A stretch of 64,000 nucleotides of DNA from assembly GCF_008831285.2 (NCBI RefSeq), contig NC_045141.1:22350742-22414741 (forward strand), read 5' to 3'. Made by a program: the position numbers and the translations under genes. Under the pieces are notes generated by a model that saw only the letters and a list, made by a program, of their open reading frames with translations, was not told the DNA's origin and searched no databases. The DNA is from Nymphaea colorata (taxonomy: Eukaryota; Streptophyta; Magnoliopsida; Nymphaeales; Nymphaeaceae). Of the stretch, positions 33,738 to 46,500 are shown piece after piece (position 1 is the stretch's first letter; each line of letters starts with the position of its first letter).

Positions 33738-36700
33738 TCACCTGAGTTGTGGTTGATGCTGTTTCTGCTGTTGTAAGCTGATCAACTTGAAATAAGGTCC
33801 GTCCTTCTCCACTAGGCTAGAATGGTCTCCTTGCTCAATGATCTTTCCGTCCTGCAGGACTGAGATGACGTCTGCGTTCTGGATGGTGGAAAGCCGGTGG
33901 GCGACAATCACCGTGGTTCGGTTCTTCATCAGCCGGTCCAGCGCCTGTTGGACGACGCGCTCAGACTCGGCATCTAGAGCACTGGTTGCCTCGTCTAGTA
34001 GCAGTATGGATGGGTTCTTGAGGACGGCCCGGGCGATGGCAATCCGCTGCTTCTGTCCGCCGGAGAGCTGGACGCCGCGCTCGCCGACCCGAGTTGCGTA
34101 CCCTTCCGGCAGAGCACTTATGAAGGAGTCGGCATTGGCAAGCCGAGCTGCTTGGATGACTTCAGCTTCAGTGGCACCATCTCTGCCGTAGAGGATGTTT
34201 TCGTAGATGGATGTTGCGAACAGAGCCGGTTCCTGCTGGACCAGTCCGATGTGTTGCCGGAGCGACTTCAGGTTGAGCTTTCTTATGTCCTTCCCTGTTT
34301 TTGAATGAAAAAAAAAAAAAAAACTTTTACTACCATCGTCCGCCATTAGCATCTTCTGGATAGTTACGGTGAGAGGGAAAGAGGGAGGAATGAGGATTAC
34401 CGTCGACCATGACCCGGCCGGAGGAGGGATCGTAGAAACGGAGGATGAGAGCGATTATGGAGCTCTTCCCCGACCCACTGGGCCCGACAATGGCCATGCT
34501 TCTCCCCGCCTGCAGCCTAAGGTTGAGTCCCTGGAACAGCACGGCGTCCGGCCGCGACGGGTAACTGAACCACACCCCCTTCATCTCGATCAATCCCTGC
34601 ACTCTCTCTAACGCTTCCCCTTCCACCACCTCCTCCGACCTCCCTCCGCCGCTCTCCGCCGACGACCGTATCGACGGCCTCCTGTCCAGGATATCGAAGA
34701 CTGAAGCAACCATCTGATTGCCCTTGAGGAGGTCCGGAACGAGAGCGAGCATTTCTCCCATGGCCAGCGCCGTCACGATCAACACCATGAACGTCTTCAT
34801 CACCGTTTTGAAGGACGCGAGGCCGTCGCGCATCAGGCGGGAGCCGTACCAGAGGGCCAGTGCGTAGGAGGTGAAGATGAAGAACTGGGAGACGCCGTAG
34901 AAGACACCGGCGATCTGACCGCGGCGGAAAGAGCGGCGGGCCGGCTCCGCCAGGCGCTGGGTGTACAGGTCAAGGACCTTGGCCTCCGCGCAGAAGGCGG
35001 CAACGGTGCGGATGTTGCCGACGGCCTCTCCGGCTACCATGTTGGCCGCCAAATAGGCCTTGCTCAGGTTGCCGCCGAAGCCGGACATGAAGATCCGCTC
35101 ACTGATGTGGCCGCTGACCATAAGTGGGTAGGTGGCTATGACGACGAGTGTGATGCGCCAATTGAGGATGAAGGCGATGGCGAAGGAGGTGACGATCAGG
35201 GAGACGTTCTGCAGCAGGATTGTGGATCTGTCCACCACGATGGTTCTCAGCAATGTCGCCTCCATCTCCAGCCTCGACGCCAGCACAGCGCTGGTGTTGG
35301 TGGTGTCGTCGAACCACCCGATCTCGTTCCGAATGATCGCTGCAATCCACCACATCGATTGTCAGAGTTCACGAGCAAGCATTTCTCCAAAATGTGGATT
35401 CATACAACCAAAGTGTAATCTTGCAGTGATATGTTTCCCGTTTCTGAGAATCTTTCCGCTTAAAAAGTTTGAAAAAATTTCAAAGTTTATGATATCGAAT
35501 TGTTGATCACATCAGCTAGAATTCTCAGAAACAAACCTAAGCATCGCATTTTGAAAAGAGAGTGCACGTTTATGTATAGTTCTAGAAGTAGGTTGACAGA
35601 CATACCTCCAAACATCCTCTCTCTCACGCGAAGTGTTAAGCGTTCACCAATGATACCAAAACTCAGGTGCTCAATAGTGTGAGAGACAATGGTTACGACG
35701 GCAGCACCGCAGAAGAGCAAAGCTATCTTCCTTATCTCTGTTTTACAGGTCTCCCAGTCAAAGTAGTAAGCAACCAGCGCCTGAGATACTCCAAGAGCAA
35801 ACAGAGGGAACTGGGCTCCGGAGATTATAGCACCAATTATCCCCCAGATGGCAAACACCCAGTCTGGTGCAGCCATTGAGAAGAGTCGCCGCATTGACAC
35901 AGGTTTCTGCTTCACAGGAAGGTCAATTACATTATCCTGCCCATAGGGGCTGACAGATTCGAAGTCGGACCGGAAGCTGGTTCCAAAGCTCATGGTTCTG
36001 TGTGATAAGTCCACCGAAAACTTCGCACTGGACAAGCAAGAAAAGGAAAAGATGGTAAGTCGAACAGCCATCTATGCAACAGTAAGTAGCTTAAGAGCCT
36101 GGTTTCCAAGTTCAGTACAATTTTCTTCTATGTTCTCAGCAAGCTAGGTTAGGCCGTCTCCGACCAGATTATGCAAACTCATGCATAATAAGCAGAGCTT
36201 TTGACCTTCTTCAAAAGGCAAGCCACCTGCCTTTGTCTGTATAGCACATGGGCAGGTAATTCAGGGCTTGGTTCAAAGCTTAGCAGGTTAACACCAATGG
36301 ATCAGCTACCCAAGTTAAGTTTTTCACTGAAATGCTCAATTGTCAAGCTTACTGTGATTATTATTACCACTGTAGTTTTTGAGATAAGAATAAGACTGAG
36401 GAAAGCCAAAAGGTACCTATTCCTGGTTATACTTTGGCTCTCTGCAGGAGGCCGATTAGCAGCATCTTGAAGGCTGACAAGTGCAGAATAAGCACTTGCA
36501 GGATTTGATAGCAGCTCCTCATGAGTCCCACTCTCGACAATATTGCCTTCTTGTACAACTGCAATTATGTCCGCATTCCTTACGGTTGACAACCTATGAG
36601 CAACCACAACAGTAGTTCTTCCAACCATGACTCGGTCTAATGCTTCTTGTACACTCTTTTCTGACTCTGCATCTAGTGCGCTTGTCGCTTCATCCAGCAT

Positions 36701-39700
36701 CAGGATTGAGGGGTTCTTCAGAATGGCTCTTGCTATGGCAATCCTCTGTTTCTGCCCACCAGACAATTGAACTCCTCTTTCCCCAACCTGTTGGAAGTCA
36801 TACATCACTCAAATAGCCAAAGCTCGTGATGTTTCTCTATGAGCATGTGTATTTGTGCGTGTGATTTGGAGATGCAATTATCTAGAGACGGAGTTCCTAG
36901 GATAGAGCTAGGCACCATGTCCAAAAGCTCCTAATCATGGCAGCACAATATTTTTTCTCAAACCAAGTTTTAACAACCGACAGAAAACTGAAGCTAGGAA
37001 GTGTTACTAATGGAACAAATGTAGGAAAGGAATGAAAAATGCGACTGTGATAAGTCTCACGCGTATATGGATGCTCAAGAACGCCTTCAGCTGTAGCGAC
37101 CAGTAAACACGAGTTCATCATGCTATATTGTTCTTTTGTTCATGTAAAGAAATCGTGCAACATTACCAATACCTGTGTCTCATAATGATCAGGTAGGTTG
37201 TTGATGAAAGAAATGGCCTCTGAAAGCTTCACAGCTCTTTCAATCTCTTCATCAGTTGCATCATCCTTACCATACAAAATATTCTCCCTAATGCTGGTTG
37301 CAAACAGAGCAGGCTCCTGATTCACTAGGCCAATTTGTTGCCTCAGCCACTTCAAATCCAATTGTCTAATGTTATGGCCATCAAGTAAGATCCTCCCTGA
37401 TGTTGGTTCATAGAACCGTTCAATGAGAGAAATAATTGTGCTCTTGCCGGATCCACTGCCCCCGACAAGGGCAACGACCTTTCCAGCAGGAATGTCAAAA
37501 TTAAGCTTGTTGAAGATGACAACATCAGGGCGGGAAGGGTAACTGAAGCTCAAGTTCCGTAATTGTATATGTCCCACGACTTTCTCTAGTGTTCTACCAG
37601 TTTTCTCTCTCTTTTTGCCAGCACTATTTCTCTCTATCATCTCAAAGATGGGATATGCAGCTGCTCTTGCTCTTATAAAGGCAGATATATCTGGTGCTGC
37701 TTGACCAAGTGACCTGCATAAACATTAGTTTATGTTACTGAGAAAGCTAAGCAAAATGGGAGCTTTATCTATGAGTAAATGTATGTATATGGGGTCTTAC
37801 ATGCCACTGATAACAACATTAAGCATCGTAGTGAATGCATCGCCACCATTGGCGATTTGTTTATGCACAACAATGCTGGTGTACCAAACAAGAAGGGCCC
37901 ATGATAGAAACAGAACACAGTGCATAGAGCCGAGCCCAAGCCCTTTGGCCAACCCTCCTCTCTTCCCATACTTGTATGTTTCATCCAGAGCAGTCTTATA
38001 TGATCGAACCGCTTTCTCTTCGCCGACGAATGCGTGCACTGTCCTTATGTTGCCGATCACCTTGAAGACAAAATCGGAAGAAAGTAAAAACCAACTTCAG
38101 TAAACTTGGAACTAATTAGACTGCTGTACAGATTACAGAAAGGTGGCACCGTCAGATCAAGAAAAAGAAATGGTCCATGGATCCATTACTGCCCATAGCT
38201 GAGCTCATGCACTGCAATAAAATATATCATGGTCATTGGTAGGTGCCAGATTGCCCACCTAGCTGGTGCCCGTTTACTTGTCAAAAATGACAAGAATCTG
38301 GAGCAAATCTAGCCCAAGAGAGTCATCCCTTGTTTCCAGGTTTTTCATGGGAGGTCCGAACCTACCACCAACTAACTGAAACAACCATTTTAAGTGCAGA
38401 TTCTTGTTCTTTGCTTTTAAATTTAAGTATTGTTATCGCACAGAAAGAGAGGAAGCACTGTCGCGTTACAGAAAAGGGATGATGTAAAAGAGTGAAAATT
38501 ATAAAATATGGAAAATTTAGAAGCCCTGGAACGCAGAGATGGTATTTCCGTTACATGAATATCAAGTCAGAAAGATGGCATTTTCCGAACAGCTGAATCT
38601 TTTGGTAAAATCGCACTTCTTTTTAACAATCCGCAGTAAAACAATGATGAGAATTGAAACCAAGTTAACCAACCTCCCTAATCTTTAGAAGATCAAAACA
38701 GCAGGAAAGTTCTAGATGTTTTGAAATTCTGAAACATCTTTCCTTGTCTCTAGGATCTTCGCTAGCTACTTGCGAAACTCTATAAGAAAATTCAGGAACG
38801 CAGATCTGCACTGTAAAATATAAATATTGAAAGAGTGAAGGGCGCAGTCCGGACGAACCTCCTCGGCGATTTCCCCGGCTCGGACGTACGATTTCCTGAC
38901 GCGGGCGACGAGGCCCGTGGCGACATAAGCGTAGAGGCCGCCGGCCAGCGCGATCAACGGTACGATCGAGAGCGTCACCAGACTGAGCTGCCACACGTGT
39001 GCGAAGCCGATCGCGAACCCCGCGATGAATCGGCTGATGTAGTGCAAGAAATTCCCTACCTGCTCACAAAGCATAAGGATTTTAGTTCGTTTGCATGACA
39101 ATGAGAATAGTTCCGATCACATGATCTGGGACAGTGAATGTCTATGACGGAAAACCAATTCCTCCGTGGGCACCTAACAGCATATTCAATTTCCTCGAAG
39201 TTCTTAAATCCAACTGAGAAAGAGATCCCCACAAACAGGGTTTAAAGGACTTGGATAGAAAGATCCAGGACTCTTCAAAGGAGGGCGATCCATTTAGCGA
39301 TTCCAGATCCAAACTAGACGGATCCATTGCTTTTCATAGTAGAAAGGAAATGGAATCTATATGAAAGGATTTGGGAAATCTTGACAAACCTAAGATCCAA
39401 GTCCAACGACATGAAATAGTAATTGCTCTAGACAAAAAAGTGGGTATGATGATCAAATTGCCAAGCCCTGTAACATTAATGTGTTGCATACAGAAACACA
39501 AGTCATTTAATTTCTTGTGCCTGCAACAATCAGGATGATAATGGCTGCACACAGTCAAGAGCTGCCCCTTTCCAAGTTCCGTCTCCATCATATAAGTCTG
39601 CAACCCTATTTTTATTTTGAATTAAAGGTATATTGAAGAGGCGGCGGAAGGCCCTCACTCTTTCCCTTCACCTCTACCGTCAAGATCAAGAGCTGCTTTA

Positions 39701-41165
39701 GAACTTGAGTGGAAAGTCCAGTGAAAAGTCCAAACACTATCAACTGTGTGTTTGGTGCATTCACCATTTGCAGTTCAAAAAAATAGTGCTCAGGAGAATC
39801 TAAAATGAAGACGGCTAATCTGACCAACTAGTTTATATCCCTCTTTAAGTAATTAATTAAAGCCATTGAAGTAACCATAATTGCAAAAGAAGAATGTTAA
39901 AAGAGTATTGTTAATTCCATGGACGCTGCTCAAATTAATTGCCAAGAAAAGTTGAAGGACAGCAGTAGCAATCGCACCTTCTCGGAGATGGCATCCTGCA
40001 CCACGATCACGTCGCTCGTGATCGCGGCGATGACCTGACCTGTAGAAGCCTCGGTGTCGAAAAGGCCGATGTCCTGGTTCAGCATCGACCTCAAGTACGC
40101 CAACCTCATCTTCGATGCTTGCCTCTCCCCAGTGTGCATCCAGCACGCCACCTCTTTGTTCATGCACCCCAAATTTCCGGCCATGTTAGTCCGTTTTCCG
40201 TTACTGTAATTTTTTTATTCACATACATCTGATTCCAAGAGAAGAGAAAGGTCGATTCTAACGAACGAAACCATGTGTAATTAATATGTACGATTTCTTA
40301 CCGATACTTGTTACGTTTCACCATAGATGAAATTTTTGCTTTTGAAGGAATGTTGAACTTCACCCACCTCATGAATTTACTTTCTTTTTACCGTTTTGTT
40401 AAAAATTTTAGCCACTCACCTATCCTTTTTGAGAAAAACCTGAAGAAAGTTCATGCAAACCTTGTCTCATGGAGACAGAGAGAGCGCCGACATACCAGTC
40501 CATGACGAGAAGAGAACGACGATGCTGAGATAAACGAAATCCAAAGAGTACTGCAAACAAAACCAAACAAAATCTCTCATGATATGAAAAGAAAACACAC
40601 AATAAAGAGAGACCATCTGCAAGTTACCATCTGAAAGCTAAGGGACCTTCCTTCTTGAAATACAGAAATATTTCACAGAAAGAAGAAGAAGAAGAACAGA
40701 AAGGCAAAACAATCACACCATGGCATCACATGAAGTCTCATTTTACTACAAGCAGCAAGTGTTTTCACTCCTCTAATCATTTCAAGCCCTGAAACAGCAA
40801 ACACACACACACTCTGTCTCTTACTTTACTACCTTAGCGACTTTATCAGAAACAGAGGCAGGGTAGAAGAAGGCGACGCCCATGATGTTGATGAGCTTTC
40901 CGAAGAAGATGAAGAAGACGGGCACCGACGCACCGTGGGCAACCGCGCCGACCGAACCTACGGCCATCAGCACGTAGTCCCAGAAATCTGCGAAGGAAAA
41001 GAGCCTGAGGAACGGCACCTTCTGCCCCTCCTCCTCCTTCTTCCTCCTCTTCCTTTCCATCTCCCCACTGGCTTCATCCTCCTCCTCCAGCTTGTTCATG
41101 CCTCCTCCCTCCACTTCGAAACCTCGCCGCTCGCCGGCGACCCCACCTTCTCCCTTCATCAACAT
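33738..41165 (-). CDS. ABCB2: ABC transporter B family (P-glycoprotein), ABCB2/ABCB10-like
   Basis: Full-size exporter with two membrane domains and two nucleotide-binding domains, expected in the plasma or vacuolar membrane. Relatives move auxin-like or other organic substrates, but the cargo of this clade is poorly defined. Ten exons join in phase: 41165-40833, 40550-40496, 40153-39978, 39059-38859, 38060-37801, 37713-37173, 36787-36417, 36027-35606, 35339-34401 and 34294-33738, giving 1284 aa. NBD1 has Walker [10 protein letters not shown] (426-434), signature LSGGQ (530-534) and Walker B ILMLDE (550-555). NBD2 has Walker [10 protein letters not shown] (1072-1080), LSGGQ (1176-1180) and ILLLDE (1196-1201). 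Clade markers are [28 protein letters not shown] and [17 protein letters not shown] charged N-terminal extension (1-45, Glu/Lys-rich) precedes TMD1. The start is the ATG 10 nt after a (CT)n tract; a second in-frame ATG follows two codons later. Both NBDs look catalytically intact. Exon 3 uses a poor acceptor. Confidence 0.95.
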
Positions 41166-41172
41166 GGTCACC

Positions 41173-41174
<2 letters not shown>

Positions 41175-41222
<48 letters not shown>
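41175..41222. repeat. (GA)n microsatellite = (CT)n in the ABCB 5'UTR
   Basis: A perfect GA run of more than 20 units on plus, so (CT)n on the ABCB sense strand, ends 10 nt upstream of the ATG. CT/GA tracts in plant leaders can bind GAGA-type (BBR/BPC) factors; that role is only inferred here. Confidence 0.95.
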
Positions 41223-41227
<5 letters not shown>

Positions 41228-41397
41228 TTAAGAAGGAGATTGCAGGAAAAGGAGGAGGCGAGTTGGTTAAGAAGGGAAGAGCCTCTGCCAAATTTGGCAG
41301 ACAAGTCTCCTCACTCTTCTTCTAAACCACCCGCTTGACTACGTTGCTCATTTTAAGCTCAGATTCACCTTTTAGGTATAAAATTTTTCGGGTGGAT

Positions 41398-41408
41398 TCA
41401 TTATATAC
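41398..41408 (-). promoter_or_regulatory. Possible TATA box of the ABCB gene
   Basis: The minus strand reads ggtatataatg, a TATATAA-type element about 235 nt upstream of the ATG. This would leave a leader of about 200 nt containing the (CT)n tract. It is the only good candidate that I see, but there is no direct support. Confidence 0.3.
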
Positions 41409-43420
41409 CTTCTTCTTTGGGTGGTAGAAGGAGACGTGGATCTGCTTCATGTAGGTCTTAATTTTGTCTCAAGTACGTTACGTTTCGTGGAAGCCATTCG
41501 CATGATTCAGACAGGATAGAACCTGTTGAGTCGGGCATTTAATATGTGATTTCTTCTGTTTGTTTCTTGTTGGTTGGTTTGAGAGATCTATTTCACACAA
41601 TCTCGCCTAATCTTTTGAGGAATAGAAAATGCAAGTTTATCTTTGAATATATTGCATATTGATTCATATTTTTGTTATTTCTTTAGAAGAGGCATCGATC
41701 GTTTAGTGAAACCCTCGAAGATTGTATTATATATTCAATGAAAGAGTAGTACTTCTTACTGCTTATTCGCATTAATGCTAAGTGTCTTTAGAGTGTTTGA
41801 GTCATAATTTTCATTGCCCATTACGGCGTGGGACAATTTGTCGAAGTGATTGGCTTGCAAGCAGTAAGACATAAAACATAGCTTCACCAAGCCTCTGAAA
41901 CAGTGTATATTGCATAAACCAGTAAATTTAAAAAATAATCATCATTAGTTCTATGGTTAAGCATCTTTACTTCATATGCGTACATGTACACGAAATTAGA
42001 TCCTAACTTCTCTCAATTCTACAGCAAAACTTTTGTTTTCATCTCTCTCCTCACATCTCCCTCATTATATTATGCTATTTTAATGGAGAAAGAAAGGTGG
42101 TAGCCAGTATCTACTGTCACACGCTCAAACACACACACACACACACATATGTATAGATTTACAAGCCCTGTTCTATCTAGGCAATGCTGATTTCACGCTA
42201 ACTGGTGCCTACAAAGTGAATCTAGGCTTCAGCGGGGATCGCTATGTAAGCAAGCTTGGCCTAGAAGCTGCATAAACTCTGGAACTTGCTTCACGATCTG
42301 GTTTTTGTGTGTAATTTGAGAGTATCAATTTGATGATTCTTGTGAGAAGAAATAGCTTAAATTATGAAACTAAGAAACTTTTGTCTGGGAACATCCCCCT
42401 CTTTCCCCCCAGTTCATGTCATTCTCCAGAAGATTTTAAAAGGATTGGTGCATCTTTCCATGAGATTGGTGTACCTATCTCTTGACTATGGGATCATTTC
42501 TTGAAAGAGTTTGATTACTAAACTTGTAGAACAATTTTCCACGACAAAGATAAACGTCGTCCATTCATGATGAATTGGATCCTTCATTAATGGAAGAACC
42601 ATGAGGGGACAAAAGATCAGCATCTTCCCAAAGAAAATGCAGCGTCTAAGAATGGACTTGAAACTTTTTAAATATAACGTGGAAACGAATATTTGATTAA
42701 TTGAACTACTTTTGTACACCTGGTTAGAGAGAGAGGCAGAACTCTAGGGACATTCATGGAGGTGTGAAAAGGAAGGGAAGAACAGTTGGGGAGTGGGGCG
42801 TGGTGTTACTAAAGATGGGGATGCACAGGTGAGAAGGTTTGAATGCTGGCAGGAAAGAGGACGTCGAGCTTGCAGTGGACACAGTCATTTAATGAGTTCT
42901 TTGGGTCCAGGCAGATGGGGATCACAGGCTAGTATTGCAGCACGGGCTAGCACCCACCTTCCTCCCTACGCTGCTGAGCTCTCACATGGTACCGGCCATA
43001 TTCAAAACCTTGCCAAGGACCATAGTTAGGAATTCTTGTAAGTGGGTTGGATCTGGATCATTCTCATAACTCGGTATCGAGAACGGGTTTGATCATCTAT
43101 AAATAAAAGTAGAAACAACTAGTTTGTTTTAAATCTTCTTTTAATGTTTGTCTCAAAGAAATTATCACATTCGAGCCAAGAGACTTTATCGCTTGCCTGG
43201 CGGTCTAAAACCCTTAAGCGAGTATCCTAACCTAAGTCCTATGCATGTTTAGACTTAGCCAGGAAGCACCCAATTCAAGCTAAGTTATATATAGTTTGTT
43301 CATCCAATTCGAACCGTCACATCGGACATCGTCCCCACAACGAGTTCTCCTACATTGGTAAGATCAGGCTCCAAGTACTGTAAATGGCAGACATGCCTTT
43401 TCTCGGTTGTGGAGATACAT

Positions 43421-43506
43421 GGGGGCTAGTGTGGTCAACTGCCCACATCAGTCCATTAAAATTGGGGGCTAATGTGGTCAACTGCCCACATCAGTTCATT
43501 AAAATT
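43421..43506. repeat. 43-bp tandem duplication
   Basis: The unit gggggctartgtggtcaact...cattaaaatt occurs at 43421 and 43464. Its core is a degenerate form of the gtgtgggcaattgcccacac palindrome of the dispersed repeat family. Confidence 0.85.
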
Positions 43507-46500
43507 TTAATTGAAAGACGTGATAACTCAATGGCGTGCCTATGCCAGACCTGGGCCATTGCCTGTCCCATTGCCTGTCCAAGTTGTTTGGCATGAACAC
43601 TAGACACATGATTTTGCTAGCATATGTTAAATTTATGGATGAATAAACGACGGGTGATCAATTCATTAAGAAAGCAACGGAAGAAAAGATGTATAAGTAT
43701 ATAAAGTTAAAAAGAGGAAAAGCTAACGATTCCTTCCCTTTTCCCTTCATAAATTTCCATGCCCAATTCAATACGACTGGTTAGAGCAGATACGGGTTCA
43801 GGTTTGGATTCAAAATGTTTGGTACAAACATTAAATATAAAAGTGCCTCTTCTCTATCTGAATGTTCACTTTGAGTTGGGTATCTCCTGATCAACATTAT
43901 GGGCGCATCTAATAGGCCCATTGGATCATTTGAACACGAGATATCCACACACTACAAAAAGAAAACAAAAACGGAAAATGAAAATTAAAAAGGACTGTGA
44001 AGAGAGATATCAAAGGGGATGCTCTGAACCACTTGCCATGGATCATACTGAATGAGAGAAGTGAGAGCAGCAGGGTCCAAAGATTGTGTTGGAGTTTCTT
44101 GGCCATACTTGGTAAGAAAAAGAAAGAAAAGATCCATTTCTGTGACTACTTGAAAACAGATATGGATTTAAACTAGAAAAAGACTGAAATCAATGATCTT
44201 TGGATGTTTTATTGGGCAGTAAGATGAAATACTCATCTTTCTCACCCAAGAATAATGTTCATATCTAATAAATTAGTGTGGGTTGGACCAAAAGGCTGGA
44301 CCTACTGCTGGATCCAAAACTTGAAAACTCTTGGGAGTAACTTGTGAGTAAGTTGCAGCAGGCAGCATCATTTAAATTTTAAACGACAAACGCTTTAAAT
44401 TGCAGCATTGCAAGGAGGAATAAAAAATGAAGAAGAAAACAACAAGGAAAGGAAGTGTCCTGGCCGGCAAATTTGGGAAGCAGTGCATGTAATCATTTTA
44501 ATGGATGGCAGAGCCAGAGATTTGCAGAGCCTGCATCACTAGTTAAAAGAAGAAGGAATTACTTCAAAAACCGAAAGCTGCAGAGATGGATATATAGTCG
44601 AACCGACGCATATGCGTTCATTAGCAATTTCAGAGATGTGAACCCTGTTAGCAAATTGGGTTCAAAAGTTTGGACTCCAAAACTGAAAACTTTTGAAAGG
44701 CAAAAAAAGAAAAAGGAAATTTTGAGTTAAGTGCCTTGAATTCCTTTTGAATTATAGAAGCTGGTCGCCTTTCCAAAATTTCTTTCAAACAAACGCAGCC
44801 TTCCACTGCGTTACTTAACCGAGGTTAGATTCTTCTCCCTCTGCACTCAATTCACTTAACCAAAGTTAAATGCGTCTACATAATGTGCGTTACCCTTTTA
44901 TCCCTTCTTTATCTCTCTTAATTTTTTTTCTTTTTCTTATTTTTGAGGAAATTTTTCATAACCACTTTAGATTTTGGCAATAATTGAAGAAAGGGCATCT
45001 AAAGTGGCAAAACATATTTTAAACAGTTTCACTTCAGATAGAGAAAGTGAATCAAAATGACCAGAATACCCTTAAAATAAGGGTCATCTTTGCTTCTCGT
45101 GTTCTTAAAAACCTTGTCAAACCTCACACCTTTTCAATTTCATTTGATAATAAGACATCCCACAAAATTGGAACAAAGAACTCAAAGTTGTCAATTTCAA
45201 AGCCTCAGCGATCAACGATGATAAGGGTGTGTTTGGCAATCGCCCGATTTGGGATGCTCAAAATATCTGTAAAACTTTCACACACACGCACACATATATA
45301 TATATAAATTGAGATAAAGTGTCCTCAAAACCAAGTCGCAAACAGTTTGCGCACACAAACAAGTATGCCAAAAAGAAACGACTCTCGAGGTGAGGGACGT
45401 TGTTTAATGGCCTTGACCTTACGGAATGAGGTTCTCAATGACGTAAAACTTTGAGGTGAAGTCCCCTTGGTGCTTCGGACTTCGGAGCTTTCACTGGGCA
45501 AGTGTGGAGGAAGCTCAGCACACTGCAAATTTTATACAATTACAGGTTGCGAAGTGGGAAATTTTACACTGAAATGGCAGACCCGCCCATCCCTCGGGAT
45601 GTCCAGTTCACACATATCACGCTCCCACACTAATCAAAATTACTTGTTTGGATCAGTATTGAATTTTCAATATGAAAATAAACACTTTTTATGGACTTGT
45701 GTGGGCAATTGCCCACACCTGCATGTAAAGCATATATGAACTCATGACATTCTGACTATTCAGTCCAATTAGCAGACCCGATACGTTGAGATTCCCTGGA
45801 AAGTGAAAGTGACATGACAACATAAAGCGATGCATTTACACCCAAATTATATTTATAGCTGCAGTCATGAATTAGGCCAACTCTTATTAGCTTCATGCAT
45901 TTAACAATGCCCAATTGCATCAAATTAAGGTGCACCAAACTGAGTTTCTCTGATTAGGTGTTCTCAGTATACCTACAAATTAACCCTTTACCCAACCAGA
46001 CCTTCCGCCCTTTTGGCTGCAGGGTTAGACTTAAAGACCTTCCAGTTAAAGCACATCAAGAGTTCGATACTGGATTGCATCTCTTAGCAGCATACACTCA
46101 TTAGGAGTTTATGTCAATTGGCGCTCGAAAAATAAAAGAACGAAATCAGTAAATTCTATGGCAACAGGCTTACAAAGAGAGTGTGTGTGTGTGTGCGTGT
46201 GCATGTATCTGTGTGTGTGTGTGTATCCTCAACTCGTAGCCGCCAAATATTGGTATCCGACCATTAGTTAATTATAGACTGCTTGGCGTTTGCATTGAGA
46301 ATATGTCACCGATCATAACAAAATTTATCAAGTGGGAAAACGAGTGATCATTATATAATGCTTCATGCCAGCTTCACTCAACCGTTAGAGGAATGTGCAC
46401 ATGTGGGTGTGCGTGTGTTTGTCTATGTCTGTGGAAATATATATTAAAAGAGAAGAAAGAAAAAATAGGTGTCAAACTCTTAAATATGTATGTGTGTGCA

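Noticed and set aside
33738-33760. Donor-like CTCAG|GTGAGC overlapping the ABCB stop
   Set aside because: The protein already ends in the normal glutamine-rich family C-terminus, and no convincing downstream exon was seen.
34369-35506. Plus-strand ORFs opposite ABCB exon 9
   Set aside because: Antisense shadows of a GC-rich exon encoding conserved transporter sequence.
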